A DNA stretch of 64,000 nucleotides from Cupriavidus taiwanensis (GCF_900250115.1 NZ_LT984803.1:1240001-1304000), one strand, 5' to 3'; positions 1 through 8,194 are shown, numbered from the stretch's first letter. The notes: generated by a model from the sequence alone, not told the origin. A program made the numbers and translations.

Positions 1-99
1 AAGCCGGAAGATCTCGACGGCCTGTTGCTGCTGCTGGCCTCGGACCAGTCGCAGTTCATCAACGGCGCCGTTATCACTGCCGACGACGGCATGGTCTGA
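1..99 (+). CDS. C-terminal end of a short-chain dehydrogenase/reductase (partial)
   Basis: Only the last 32 codons lie in the window, in frame from base 1 to the TGA at 97-99. The peptide ends ASDQSQFINGAVITADDGMV, the usual C-terminus of classical SDR oxidoreductases (a segment of the form LASD-x-S-x-F-I-N-G followed by a D-G-G/M element that closes the NAD(P)-binding fold). The catalytic part is outside the window, so the substrate cannot be inferred. The TRAP transporter genes follow in the same direction after about 265 bases, so a functional link is possible but not shown. Confidence 0.65.
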   Translation, partial: KPEDLDGLLLLLASDQSQFINGAVITADDGMV

Positions 100-364
100 G
101 CGCCGCGCGCTGACACCGGGGCGCAAGTCCCCCGCATCCCGCCCATGCGCCAAAAGCGCCGCGGGATGCCCGGGCGCCTGCCCAGGGCTTATCCGGTCCT
201 CTTGGGCGCGCCGTCGTCAGCACGCGTCATTCTTCAGAAATTTCGCGCGTGGCAGGCCAGTCTTGGCATAATCCGCCATGTCTGCAGATTAAGTCTTTAC
301 ATACAAAGCGAGAATGCCGCGGTGGCCGCATGGCCCGAGCGGCCCTGGACCGGAGGCCGGGGAG

Positions 365-967
365 ATGGAGCAACAACCAGAGGCACGGCGCAACGCCGTG
401 CCGCAACACGTCGTCGATTCCGCGGTGATCCCGCGGGCCGCCGACGAAGCGCAGGACGCTGAATTCCGGGTATCGCCCCGCATCGAGGACTGGATTGGCG
501 TGATCGTGATGGTGCTGCTGGTCGGCATCACCTTCGCCAACGTGGTGGTCCGCTATTTCACCGACGAGTCGTTCGCCTGGACCGAGGAATTCTCGGTGTT
601 CCTGATGATCGTGCTGGCCCTGGTGGCCGGCAGCGCCGCGGTGGCGCGCGACCGCAATATCCGCATCGAGTTCTTCTTCGAGCGCGGCAGCGTGGCGCGC
701 CAGCGCCGGCTGGCGATCCTGTCGGCGCTGGCGGTGGCGGTGATGTTTATCGCTCTGGCGGTGCTCGGCGCACGCATCACCTGGGACGAATACACTTTCG
801 GCGAGACCTCGCCCGGCATCGGCGTGCCGAGCTGGTGGTACTCGATCTGGCTGCCGGTGCTGTCGGCCGGCATTGCGCTGCGCGCGCTGGCCCTGATGGT
901 GCGCAACGCGCGCGCGCTCAAGGCGCTGCATGCGGCGGGCCAGTCGGCGACGGAGCGTGCGCCATGA
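365..967 (+). CDS. dctQ: TRAP transporter small membrane subunit (DctQ type)
   Basis: A 200-residue protein with four hydrophobic segments and a family-typical stretch around WTEEFSVFLMI in the second helix region. In TRAP transporters the Q subunit partners the large M permease in the inner membrane for sodium-driven uptake of an organic acid. The ATG at 365 is chosen because a GGAG-rich stretch lies just before it and the upstream in-frame ATG at 314 adds only low-complexity residues. Its stop overlaps the ATG of the next gene (ATGA), so the two are translationally coupled. About 265 bases upstream hold no convincing gene or promoter. Confidence 0.9.
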   Translation: MEQQPEARRNAVPQHVVDSAVIPRAADEAQDAEFRVSPRIEDWIGVIVMVLLVGITFANVVVRYFTDESFAWTEEFSVFLMIVLALVAGSAAVARDRNIRIEFFFERGSVARQRRLAILSALAVAVMFIALAVLGARITWDEYTFGETSPGIGVPSWWYSIWLPVLSAGIALRALALMVRNARALKALHAAGQSATERAP

Positions 968-2268
968 CGCTGGTTGCCATCATCCTGTTCGTGGTCTTTA
1001 TCGGCCTGATGCTGCTGGGCGTGCCGATCGGCGTGTCGCTGGGCCTGGGTGGCCTGGTCGCGATCGGCCTGTCGAATCTCGATACGCAGATGTTCGGCCT
1101 GCTGGCGGTGCCGCAGAACTTCTACGCGGGCCTGGCCAAGTATCCGCTTCTGGCAATCCCGATGTTCGTGCTGGTGGGCTCGATCTTCGACCGCTCCGGC
1201 GTGGCGCAGCGGCTGGTCACCTTTGCCATCGCGGTGGTCGGGCGCGGCCCGGGCATGCTGCCGCTGGTGGCGATCCTGGTGGCGATGTTCCTCGGCGGCA
1301 TTTCGGGCTCGGGCCCGGCCAACGCGGCCGCGGTCGGCGGCGTGATGATCGCGGCGATGTCGCGCGCGGGCTATCCCGGCTCATACAGCGCGGCGGTGGT
1401 CGGCGCGGCCGCGGCCACCGACATCCTGATCCCGCCGTCGGTGGCGTTCATCATCTACAGCGTGCTGGTGCCGGGCGCATCGGTGCCGGCGCTGTTCGCG
1501 GCCGGCATGATCCCGGGCGTGCTCGCGGGCATCGCGCTGATCGTGCCGGCGGTGTGGCTGGCGCGCAAGCACAACATGGGCGCCGCCGAGGCCGCGCTGC
1601 CGCGTCCGCCGTTCTGGAAGAGCCTGCGCGAAGCCGCGTGGGGCCTGGTGGCGCCGTTCCTGATCCTGGGCGGCATGCGCGCCGGCTGGTTCACGCCGAC
1701 CGAGGCCGCCGTGGTGGCGGTGGTCTATGGCCTGTTCGTCGGCATGGTGGTGTACCGCAGCATCGGCCTGCGCGACCTGTTCACCATCTTCCAGGAGGCG
1801 GGCGAAACCTCTGCCGTGATCCTGCTGGTGGTGGCGCTGGCGGGCATCTTTGCCTATGCCCTGTCGACGCTGGGCGTGATCGATCCGCTGGCGCAGGCGA
1901 TCGCCACCTCCGGACTGGGCGAGTACGGCGTGCTCGCGCTGATCGTGCTGCTGCTGATGACGGTGGGCATGTTCCTCGACGGCATCTCGATCTTCCTGAT
2001 CTTCGTGCCGCTGCTGCTGCCGATCGCCAATGCCTTCCACTGGAACCCGGTGTGGTTCGGCGTGGTGCTGACGCTGAAGGTGGCGCTGGGCCAGTTCACG
2101 CCGCCGCTGGCCGTGAACCTGATGGTGTCGTGCCGGATCGCGCGCGTGCGCATGGAAGAAACCGTGCCGTGGGTGATCTGGATGCTGCTGGCGATGTTTA
2201 TCGCCATGCTGATGGTGCTGGCCTATCCGCCGCTGGCGACCTGGCTGCCGGACTACCTCGGCTATTGA
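964..2268 (+). CDS. dctM: TRAP transporter large permease subunit (DctM type)
   Basis: A 434-residue, highly hydrophobic protein with the dozen or so membrane helices of DctM/SiaM permeases. The segment GISGSGPANAAAVGGVMI (about residues 115-132) is the conserved substrate and sodium-binding hairpin region of this family. It forms the transport path for a carboxylate delivered by the periplasmic receptor encoded next. The start at 964 overlaps the dctQ stop as ATGA; a longer reading frame from 835 runs through dctQ and is not used. The exact substrate is not visible from sequence. Confidence 0.93.
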   Translation: MTLVAIILFVVFIGLMLLGVPIGVSLGLGGLVAIGLSNLDTQMFGLLAVPQNFYAGLAKYPLLAIPMFVLVGSIFDRSGVAQRLVTFAIAVVGRGPGMLPLVAILVAMFLGGISGSGPANAAAVGGVMIAAMSRAGYPGSYSAAVVGAAAATDILIPPSVAFIIYSVLVPGASVPALFAAGMIPGVLAGIALIVPAVWLARKHNMGAAEAALPRPPFWKSLREAAWGLVAPFLILGGMRAGWFTPTEAAVVAVVYGLFVGMVVYRSIGLRDLFTIFQEAGETSAVILLVVALAGIFAYALSTLGVIDPLAQAIATSGLGEYGVLALIVLLLMTVGMFLDGISIFLIFVPLLLPIANAFHWNPVWFGVVLTLKVALGQFTPPLAVNLMVSCRIARVRMEETVPWVIWMLLAMFIAMLMVLAYPPLATWLPDYLGY

Positions 2269-2333
2269 CCGCTGTCGATGCCGTCTTTGCATTCACCAAC
2301 AAGAACCTGACGCTTTTCCCCTGAGGAGATGAA

Positions 2334-3362
2334 ATGAAACGTCGTGCCCTGATGCTCGCCACGGCCGCCGCCCTGGCCGCTTCCGCCTTCGCCCCCGCCG
2401 GCGCCATGGCCCAGACCTACAAGTCCGAGTACAAGATGTCGCTGGTGCTCGGCCCGGCCTTCCCCTGGGGCAAGGGCGGCGAGATCTGGGCCGACCTGGT
2501 CAAGCAGCGCACCAACGGCCGCATCAACATCAAGCTGTACCCCGGCACTTCGCTGGTGGCCGGCGACCAGACCCGCGAATTCTCGGCGATCCGCCAGGGC
2601 GTGATCGACATGGCGGTGGGATCGACCATCAACTGGTCGCCGCAGGTCAAGGAACTGAACCTGTTCTCGCTGCCGTTCCTGATGCCCGACTACAAGGCGC
2701 TCGACGCGCTGACGCAGGGCGAGGTCGGCAAGTCGATCTTCGCCACGCTGGAGAAGGCCGGCGTGGTGCCGCTGGCCTGGGGCGAGAACGGCTTCCGCGA
2801 GGTCTCGAACTCCAAGCGCGAGATCCGCAAGCCGGAAGACCTCAAGGGCATGAAGCTGCGCGTGGTGGGTTCGCCGCTGTATATCGAGACCTTCAACGCG
2901 CTGGGCGCCAACCCGACCCAGATGAGCTGGGCCGACGCGCAGCCGGCGATGGCCTCGGGCGCGGTCGACGGGCAGGAGAACCCGCAGTCGGTGTTCGCCG
3001 CCGCCAAGCTGTACACGGTCGGCCAGAAGTACGTCACCACCTGGGGCTACGTCGCCGATCCGCTGATCTTCGTGGTCAACAAGCAGATCTGGGAAAGCTG
3101 GACCCCGGCCGACCGCGACATCGTCAGGCAGGCCGCGATCGATGCCGGCAAGCAGGAAATCGCGCTGGCCCGCAAGGGCCTGGCCGAGGCCGGCGCGCCC
3201 GCGTGGAAGGATATGGAGGCCCACGGCGTCAAGGTCACGCACCTGACCCCGGCCGAGCATGACGCCTTCCGCAAGGCCACCGCCAAGGTCTACGACAAGT
3301 GGAAGAAGCAGATCGGCGCCGACCTTGTCACCAAGGCCGAAGGCGCGATCGCCAAGCGCTAA
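2334..3362 (+). CDS. dctP: TRAP transporter solute-binding protein (DctP type)
   Basis: A 342-residue periplasmic receptor. Residues 1-26 are a classical signal peptide (MKRR, hydrophobic core, cleavage after AMA). The central GMKLRVVGSP segment carries the conserved arginine (about Arg176) that in DctP/SiaP proteins salt-bridges the carboxylate of the ligand, and a DGQENP motif follows as in the family. A strong ribosome-binding site (GAGGAGATGAA) precedes the ATG. With the two preceding genes it completes a Q-M-P TRAP operon. The ligand is unknown; C4-dicarboxylates and 2-oxo acids are common ligands in the family. Confidence 0.93.
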   Translation: MKRRALMLATAAALAASAFAPAGAMAQTYKSEYKMSLVLGPAFPWGKGGEIWADLVKQRTNGRINIKLYPGTSLVAGDQTREFSAIRQGVIDMAVGSTINWSPQVKELNLFSLPFLMPDYKALDALTQGEVGKSIFATLEKAGVVPLAWGENGFREVSNSKREIRKPEDLKGMKLRVVGSPLYIETFNALGANPTQMSWADAQPAMASGAVDGQENPQSVFAAAKLYTVGQKYVTTWGYVADPLIFVVNKQIWESWTPADRDIVRQAAIDAGKQEIALARKGLAEAGAPAWKDMEAHGVKVTHLTPAEHDAFRKATAKVYDKWKKQIGADLVTKAEGAIAKR

Positions 3363-3370
3363 GTCATGAA

Positions 3371-3398
3371 GCAGGCCCGCCAGCATTGGCGGGCCTGT
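3371..3398 (+). terminator. Hairpin after dctP
   Basis: An 11-bp perfect stem (CAGGCCCGCCA pairing with TGGCGGGCCTG around a GCAT loop) sits 9 bases after the dctP stop. It lacks a clear T run (tail TTGCATT), so it may slow decay of the transport-gene mRNA rather than terminate fully before the thioesterase gene. Confidence 0.55.
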
Positions 3399-3414
3399 TG
3401 CATTGGAGGCTGAG

Positions 3415-3816
3415 ATGAAGCACGTCTATACCGTGGTCATGCCGATCCGCTGGGGCGACATGGACGCCATGGGCCATGTCAACAACACCGTCTATTTCCA
3501 GTACCTGGAGCAGGCGCGCATCGAATGGTTCGCGTCGCTGGGTCGCGGCGGCAAGGATGCGAACGGGCAGGGGCCGGTCATCATCAACGCGCACATGACC
3601 TTCCTGAAACAGCTGCGCTATCCGGGCCAGATCGAATGCCGCGTTTATGCGGGGCAATTGGGGCGCACCAGTTTCGAGACGCGCATGGAAATCCGGCGCA
3701 CCGATCTGCCTGATGTGGTGTGGGCCGAGGGTGGGGCCAAGGTGGTGTGGTGCGATTATGCGGCGGAGAAATCGGTGCCGGTGCCGGCGGAGATCCGGGC
3801 GATCATCGAAGGCTGA
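3415..3816 (+). CDS. Acyl-CoA thioesterase, 4HBT hotdog family
   Basis: A 133-residue single-domain protein. The segment RWGDMDAMGHVNNTVYFQYLEQAR (about residues 11-34) is the 4-hydroxybenzoyl-CoA thioesterase/YbgC signature, with the catalytic-site aspartate in GDMDAMGHVNN. These enzymes hydrolyse acyl-CoA thioesters in the cytoplasm as hotdog-fold tetramers. The ATG at 3415 is preceded by GGAGG; an in-frame ATG four codons earlier is embedded in that ribosome-binding site. It follows the TRAP operon by about 50 bases. The acyl substrate cannot be read from sequence. Confidence 0.88.
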   Translation: MKHVYTVVMPIRWGDMDAMGHVNNTVYFQYLEQARIEWFASLGRGGKDANGQGPVIINAHMTFLKQLRYPGQIECRVYAGQLGRTSFETRMEIRRTDLPDVVWAEGGAKVVWCDYAAEKSVPVPAEIRAIIEG

Positions 3817-3835
3817 CGAGTTGCAGTGGGCTTTC

Positions 3836-3960
3836 TCCTCTCTCCCATTTATGGGAGAGGGGCGGGGGAGAGGGCCAGGGCTTATGACGAAGTGACCGCC
3901 TTCGGCATTGCGCCCGCCGGCCCTCTCCCCCGGCCCTCTCCCGCAAGCGGGAGCGAGGAG
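3836..3960. repeat. Pair of REP-like inverted repeats (BIME-like unit)
   Basis: Between two convergent genes lie two short hairpins in opposite orientation: CTCTCCCAT-TT-ATGGGAGAG at 3840-3859 and CTCCCGC-AA-GCGGGAG at 3938-3953. The flanks also mirror each other: the run GGGGCGGGGGAGAGGGCC at 3859-3876 is, apart from one base, the reverse complement of 3919-3936. The whole block can fold into one large stem. It resembles REP/BIME units found between convergent genes in GC-rich proteobacteria and could act as a two-way terminator or RNA stabiliser. Confidence 0.7.
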
Positions 3961-3982
3961 CAAACCGATGGGTTTTGCAGCG

Positions 3983-4528
3983 TCAGTGGCTCACCAGCCG
4001 CTGCACCAGATCCACCGATGTACTCGCCCCATACTTCTTCATCAGCCGCGCGCGATAAATATCCACCGTACGCGGGCTGATCGCCAGCAGCTTGCCGATC
4101 TGCTTGCTGGTCTTGCCTTCCACCAGTTGAGCCGCGATCTCGCGCTCGCGCGCGGTCAGTTCGGCCGTCACCTGCCGCTTCTGCGAGAGGTCCTCGAAGG
4201 TCCAGATCCCCGCGCCCAGCGGCTGCGCCCGGTCCAGCGCGCGGCCGGTGACGTGGCACCAGAACAGCTCGCCGCCGGCGCGCTTCATGATGCGCTCGTC
4301 CGAATACATGCCGCGCTTGCCCATGATCGGCGCGATGCGCGCGCCGGTGCGCTCGAATTCGTCGGCGGTGGGATAGAGCACCTGGAACGACTGGCCCAGC
4401 AGCGCCTCGCGCGTGGTGCCGAAGATGCGGCAGACCTCTTCGTTGCAATCCTCGATCACGCGCTCGCGTGACAGCACCAGGCCCACGGGGGCGAGCTGGA
4501 AGGCGGTCCGGTAGTCGATGGCGGGCAT
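3983..4528 (-). CDS. PAS domain LuxR-family transcriptional regulator
   Basis: A 181-residue regulator. Residues 1 to about 115 form a PAS sensor domain ([14 protein letters not shown] start, [11 protein letters not shown] helix, [13 protein letters not shown] strand). Residues about 120-178 are a LuxR/NarL helix-turn-helix ([25 protein letters not shown], then [18 protein letters not shown]). There is no receiver domain, so control is likely through the PAS domain or a partner protein. It is transcribed away from scoAB, which makes it the natural candidate regulator of those genes. A TTACGTAA palindrome lies 14 bases upstream of its start codon. Confidence 0.85.
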   Translation of the reverse strand: MPAIDYRTAFQLAPVGLVLSRERVIEDCNEEVCRIFGTTREALLGQSFQVLYPTADEFERTGARIAPIMGKRGMYSDERIMKRAGGELFWCHVTGRALDRAQPLGAGIWTFEDLSQKRQVTAELTAREREIAAQLVEGKTSKQIGKLLAISPRTVDIYRARLMKKYGASTSVDLVQRLVSH

Positions 4529-4542
4529 CTGCTTATGTATTT

Positions 4543-4550
4543 TTACGTAA
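4543..4550. promoter_or_regulatory. TTACGTAA palindrome between luxR-type gene and scoA
   Basis: A perfect 8-base palindrome sits in the divergent intergenic region, close to the start of the PAS-LuxR gene. Several NarL/LuxR-class regulators bind TACGTA-like cores, so this could be an autoregulatory site. That link is inference only. Confidence 0.35.
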
Positions 4551-4611
4551 TGGCGCAGCCGGCTGTGCTTGCGTATGCTGTCGGTCGGACGAGTTGCGGC
4601 GCCCGTCGCCG

Positions 4612-4627
4612 ATTGTACCGTTACAAT
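4612..4627 (+). promoter_or_regulatory. ATTGTA-CCGT-TACAAT palindrome containing the likely scoA -10 box
   Basis: Six-base arms ATTGTA and TACAAT with four bases between them lie 72 bases upstream of the scoA ATG. The right arm is a good sigma-70 -10 hexamer; no good -35 is found at 16-18 bases, which fits an activator-dependent promoter. The same half-sites recur between hbd and phaZc. Confidence 0.45.
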
Positions 4628-4698
4628 TTCCCTGCGTCGCCCGCCGCACTACCCGCCGGCGGGGAGATCGACAGGGACTACCGAGGAAGGAGCGAAGC

Positions 4699-5400
4699 AT
4701 GAACAAGGTCTACGCCAGCGCCGCAGAAGCGCTTGCAGGCGTCGTCCGCGACGGCCAGACGATCGCCGTGGGCGGTTTCGGCCTGTGCGGCATCCCCGAG
4801 GCACTGATCGTCGCGCTGCGCGACAGCGGCGCCAAGCAGCTGACCTGCATCTCCAACAACGCCGGCGTCGACGGCTTCGGCCTGGGCCTGCTGCTGGCCA
4901 CGCGCCAGATCCGCAAGATGATCTCGTCCTACGTGGGCGAGAACAAGGAGTTCGAGCGCCAGTACCTGGCCGGCGAACTGGAGCTGGAATTCACGCCGCA
5001 GGGCACGCTGGCGGAAAAGCTGCGCGCCGGCGGCTCCGGCATCCCGGCCTTCTTCACCAAGACCGGGGTCGGCACCATCGTCGCCGAAGGCAAGGAAATC
5101 CGCGAATTCGACGGCGAACAGTACGTGATGGAGCGTTCGCTGACCGCCGACGTGGCACTGGTCAAGGCCTGGAAGGCCGACAAGGCCGGCAACCTGGTGT
5201 TCCGCCGCACCGCGCGCAACTTCAACCCGATGTGCGCGATGGCGGGCAAGGTCACCGTGGCCGAGGTCGAGCAGATCGTCGAGACCGGCGAACTCGACCC
5301 CGACGAGATCCACCTGGCCGGCATCTTCGTGCAGCGCCTGGTGCTCAACGCCAACCCCGAGAAACGCATCGAGCAGCGCACCGTGCGCGCGGCCAGCTAA
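4699..5400 (+). CDS. scoA: Succinyl-CoA:3-oxoacid CoA-transferase subunit A
   Basis: A 233-residue subunit that with ScoB transfers CoA from succinyl-CoA to acetoacetate, giving acetoacetyl-CoA in ketone-body and PHB breakdown. The segment [17 protein letters not shown] (about residues 18-34) is the class I CoA-transferase signature 1. The ATG at 4699 follows GGAAGGAG at the right distance; a longer frame from a GTG at 4468 overlaps the divergent regulator gene and is rejected. The gene lies 12 bases before scoB. Together with hbd and phaZc downstream it makes a local 3-hydroxybutyrate catabolic set. Confidence 0.95.
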   Translation: MNKVYASAAEALAGVVRDGQTIAVGGFGLCGIPEALIVALRDSGAKQLTCISNNAGVDGFGLGLLLATRQIRKMISSYVGENKEFERQYLAGELELEFTPQGTLAEKLRAGGSGIPAFFTKTGVGTIVAEGKEIREFDGEQYVMERSLTADVALVKAWKADKAGNLVFRRTARNFNPMCAMAGKVTVAEVEQIVETGELDPDEIHLAGIFVQRLVLNANPEKRIEQRTVRAAS

Positions 5401-5412
5401 GGAGACCCCATC

Positions 5413-6051
5413 ATGGCATGGACACGTGACGAAATGGCCGCGCGCGCCGCGGCCGAGCTGCAGGACGGTTTCTACGTCAACCTGGGCATCGGGCTGCCGA
5501 CGCTGGTGGCCAACTGGGTGCCGGAAGGCATGGAAGTCTGGCTGCAATCCGAGAACGGCCTGCTCGGCATCGGCCCGTTCCCGACCGAGGCCGAGGTCGA
5601 CGCCGACATGATCAACGCCGGCAAGCAGACCGTGACCACGCTGCCGGGCTCGTCGATCTTCTCGTCGGCCGACTCGTTCGCGATGATCCGCGGCGGCCAC
5701 ATCAACCTGGCCATCCTGGGCGCGATGCAGGTCAGCGAGAAGGGCGACCTGGCCAACTGGATGATCCCCGGCAAGATGGTCAAGGGCATGGGCGGCGCGA
5801 TGGACCTGGTCGCCGGCGTCGGCCGCGTGGTGGTACTGATGGAACACACCGCCAAGAAGAAGGACGGCACCGAGGACCTCAAGATCCTGAAGCAGTGCAA
5901 CCTGCCGCTGACCGGCGTGGGGGTGGTCAACCGCATCATCACCGATCTTGGCGTGATCGACGTGACCGCCGACGGCCTCAAGCTGGTGGAGACCGCGCCG
6001 GGCGTCAGCCGCGAGGAAATCCAGGCGAAGACCGGGGCGCCGCTGCTGTAA
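5413..6051 (+). CDS. scoB: Succinyl-CoA:3-oxoacid CoA-transferase subunit B
   Basis: A 212-residue subunit carrying the catalytic glutamate. [11 protein letters not shown] (residues 45-55) is the class I CoA-transferase signature 2, with Glu47 as the residue that forms the glutamyl-CoA thioester. The N-terminal GIGLPTLV glycine loop is also typical. The ATG is preceded by AAGGAGA and lies 12 bases after scoA, so both subunits are made from one mRNA. A hairpin follows the gene. Confidence 0.95.
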   Translation: MAWTRDEMAARAAAELQDGFYVNLGIGLPTLVANWVPEGMEVWLQSENGLLGIGPFPTEAEVDADMINAGKQTVTTLPGSSIFSSADSFAMIRGGHINLAILGAMQVSEKGDLANWMIPGKMVKGMGGAMDLVAGVGRVVVLMEHTAKKKDGTEDLKILKQCNLPLTGVGVVNRIITDLGVIDVTADGLKLVETAPGVSREEIQAKTGAPLL

Positions 6052-6079
6052 GCCAGCCTTCGGCTGCCATGGCCTGACG

Positions 6080-6114
6080 AGCCCTGTCGCGCATTGCGCT
6101 ACAGGGCTTGTTTC
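6080..6114 (+). terminator. Terminator-like hairpin after scoB
   Basis: AGCCCTGT pairs with ACAGGGCT around a GC-rich loop, followed by TGTTTCATT. It sits about 30 bases after the scoB stop and is the likely end of the scoAB transcript, although the T run is short and broken. Confidence 0.6.
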
Positions 6115-6260
6115 ATTGGGGCTTGGGCAACCGCCTACGTCGATCGGCTGGGCCGGTAGCTAGCTCTATCGGCGAATGGCCTGGGCTCGCACCAGTCACT
6201 ATGCTGGCCGCTTCCGGGCAGGGTGTTCCTGCCCATGCAAAGCTCAATGCAAGGTGCGCG

Positions 6261-6641
6261 ATGCCCGCTCCCCCCACCCGATCCCTGCCCCTGGTCTACG
6301 CCTGTTCAGGCTGCTCCAGCGTGGCGCAACTGGCCAATGCCTGCGCGGTGCGGCTGGACCGCAGCGGCCGCGCGGAGATGTCGTGCATCAGCGGCGTCGG
6401 CGGCGGCGTGCCGGCGCTGACGCGGGTGGCGCGATCGGGCCGGCTGATCCTGGCGCTGGACGGGTGCTCGCTGGCGTGCGTGCAGGCGTGCCTGGCCAAC
6501 GCGGGCGTGGTGCCGGACCAGCACCTGGTGCTGAACCGGCTGGGCGCGGTCAAGCGCCAGCATGGCGCATGCACCGAGGGCGAGACCGAGGCGGTGTGGC
6601 GGGAGGTCGAGGCGGCGCTGGAGCGCCTCGGACAGGGATAG
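6261..6641 (+). CDS. Putative zinc-binding DGC-domain protein
   Basis: A 126-residue cysteine-rich protein. Cysteines stand at 15, 18, 28, 42, 69, 73 and 77, including a CSGC pair and the LDGCSLACVQACL segment, whose D-G-C triad (67-69) names the DGC family of putative metal-binding proteins. The ATG at 6261 follows AAGG; upstream in-frame codons look non-coding. No signal peptide is seen, so it is probably cytoplasmic. Its biochemical role is unknown. It is convergent with an exported DUF411 metal-associated protein, separated by a perfect 26-base palindrome. Confidence 0.75.
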   Translation: MPAPPTRSLPLVYACSGCSSVAQLANACAVRLDRSGRAEMSCISGVGGGVPALTRVARSGRLILALDGCSLACVQACLANAGVVPDQHLVLNRLGAVKRQHGACTEGETEAVWREVEAALERLGQG

Positions 6642-6647
6642 GGCCGT

Positions 6648-6673
6648 GCCGGATGCGCCGCGGCGCATCCGGC
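6648..6673. terminator. Perfect 26-base palindrome between convergent genes
   Basis: GCCGGATGCGCCG is followed directly by its exact reverse complement, with no spacer. Placed 6 bases after one stop and 10 bases before the other, it is probably a shared two-way transcription end or RNA-stabilising stem. There is no T run. Confidence 0.6.
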
Positions 6674-6683
6674 GGGCGGCAGG

Positions 6684-7175
6684 TCAGGCCGCCGGCTTGT
6701 GGTGGCGGCTGAACACCGAGGCCGCGCCGTCGGCCTTGACCAGCAGCACGTCGAACGGATCCTTGCGCGAGCCCTGTTCCATGCCCGGCGAGCCGACCGG
6801 CATGCCGGGCACCGCCAGCCCGACGGCCTTGGGCCCGGCCGCCAGCAGCTTGCGGATATCGGCGGCGGGCACATGGCCCTCGATCGCATAGCCGGCGATA
6901 TGGCCGGTATGGCAGGAGCCGAAGCGCTCGGGCATGCCGAAGCGCTTGCGGTATGCGCCGGTATCCTCGACGTCATGCACCATGACGGTAAAGCCGTTGG
7001 CGCGCAGGTGCTTGACCCATTCCTCGCAGCAGCCGCACAGCGGACTCTTGTAGACGTCGATGGCCAGCGGCTTCGCCTGCGCGAAGGCATCGGCCGCGGG
7101 GCCCAGCACGCCCACGGCGAGCGTGCCGAGCGCGAGCGCGCCCAGGGTCCCGAGGAAACGTCGTCGTTGCATCAT
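6684..7175 (-). CDS. DUF411 family protein, Tat-exported
   Basis: A 163-residue periplasmic protein. The N-terminus MMQRRRFLGTLGAL carries a twin-arginine motif (RRRFLG) and a hydrophobic core ending at AFAQA (about residue 34), so export folded through Tat is likely. The mature part begins with the DUF411 signature VYKSPLCGCCEEW (Cys47, Cys49, Cys50) and contains SCHTG further on. DUF411 proteins often lie beside copper or other metal resistance genes and are thought to bind metal; no such transporter is present here. The start at 7175 fits the AAAGGAGCAA ribosome-binding site; 7172 is an alternative. Confidence 0.85.
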   Translation of the reverse strand: MMQRRRFLGTLGALALGTLAVGVLGPAADAFAQAKPLAIDVYKSPLCGCCEEWVKHLRANGFTVMVHDVEDTGAYRKRFGMPERFGSCHTGHIAGYAIEGHVPAADIRKLLAAGPKAVGLAVPGMPVGSPGMEQGSRKDPFDVLLVKADGAASVFSRHHKPAA

Positions 7176-7212
7176 TGCTTGTTGCTCCTTTGTGGCGCCC
7201 TGATGGGGCACC

Positions 7213-7989
7213 TTACTGCGCCACCCAGCCGCCATCCATGTTCCAGATCGCGCCGCGCACCTGGCGGGCGGCTTCGGACGACAGGAACACGGCCAGCGCG
7301 CCCAGTTCATCGGGGGTGACGAACTGGCCCGAGGGCTGCTTCTCCAGCACCAGCTCGCGCTTGGCCTGCTCGACCGGGATGCCTTCCTTCTGCGCGCGGG
7401 CTTCGACCTGCTTCTGCACCAGCGGCGTCAGCACCCAGCCCGGGCAGATCGCGTTGGCGGTGACGCCGGTCTGCGCGGTTTCCAGGGCGGTCACCTTGGT
7501 GAAGCCGACGATGCCGTGCTTGGCGGCGACATAGGCGGACTTCTGCGCCGACGCCACCAGCCCGTGGGTGGAGGCGACGTTGATGATGCGGCCCCAGTTC
7601 TTCTGCTTCATGCCGGGCAGCGCCAGCCGCGTGGTGTGGAAGGCCGAGGTCAGGTTGATGGCGATGATCGCGTCCCAGCGCTCGGGCGGGAAGTCCTCGA
7701 TGGTCGCGACGTGCTGGATGCCGGCGTTGTTGACCAGGATGTCGGCGCCGCCGAAGTCCGCCTGCGCATAGCGCATCATGTCTTCGATCTCGGCCGCCTG
7801 GCTCATGTCGGCGCCGTGATAGCCGACGCGGATCCCCTGGCCGGCCTGCACGATCTCGTCCTTTGCGGCGTCGGCGTCACCAAAGCCGTTGACGATGATG
7901 TGGGCGCCCTGCGCCGCCAGCGCCTTTGCGATACCGAGCCCGATGCCGCTGGTCGAGCCAGTCACCAGTGCGGTCTTGCCGTTGAGCAT
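7213..7989 (-). CDS. hbdH: D-3-hydroxybutyrate dehydrogenase
   Basis: A 258-residue SDR enzyme that oxidises (R)-3-hydroxybutyrate to acetoacetate with NAD. It has the cofactor loop TGSTSGIG (10-17), NNAG (87-90) and the catalytic Ser140, Tyr153 and Lys157 (YVAAK). The length, the LTSAFHTT helix and the C-terminal GAIWNMDGGW tail fit bacterial 3-hydroxybutyrate dehydrogenases rather than acetoacetyl-CoA reductase. A strong GGAGG precedes the ATG. It is divergent from the oligomer hydrolase gene and near scoAB, so substrate and product genes are neighbours. Confidence 0.92.
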   Translation of the reverse strand: MLNGKTALVTGSTSGIGLGIAKALAAQGAHIIVNGFGDADAAKDEIVQAGQGIRVGYHGADMSQAAEIEDMMRYAQADFGGADILVNNAGIQHVATIEDFPPERWDAIIAINLTSAFHTTRLALPGMKQKNWGRIINVASTHGLVASAQKSAYVAAKHGIVGFTKVTALETAQTGVTANAICPGWVLTPLVQKQVEARAQKEGIPVEQAKRELVLEKQPSGQFVTPDELGALAVFLSSEAARQVRGAIWNMDGGWVAQ

Positions 7990-8101
7990 GTAAGCCTCCG
8001 TCGAGAGAAAGGGGATACCACGGCAGGACAGCCGCCGGATAGGCGGCGCGCGCCGTGGCGGTGCGCGCCCGCGCGCGCGGGCGCGGACACTGTGCTGTGG
8101 C

Positions 8102-8125
8102 ATTGTACCCGCTGCGGCGTACAAT
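8102..8125. promoter_or_regulatory. ATTGTAC-N10-GTACAAT palindrome with back-to-back -10 boxes
   Basis: Seven-base perfect arms separated by ten bases lie in the hbd/phaZc divergent spacer. Each arm contains TACAAT when read outward, so the palindrome holds a candidate -10 box for each gene. A regulator bound here could control both. The same half-site pair, more closely spaced, precedes scoA. Confidence 0.55.
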
Positions 8126-8194
8126 CCAGCTTTGCTCAACTTCCGGCGGCGGCGCCTCATGGTGCTGTGCGGTCCGGTTTGCCAGGGAGTCCAG

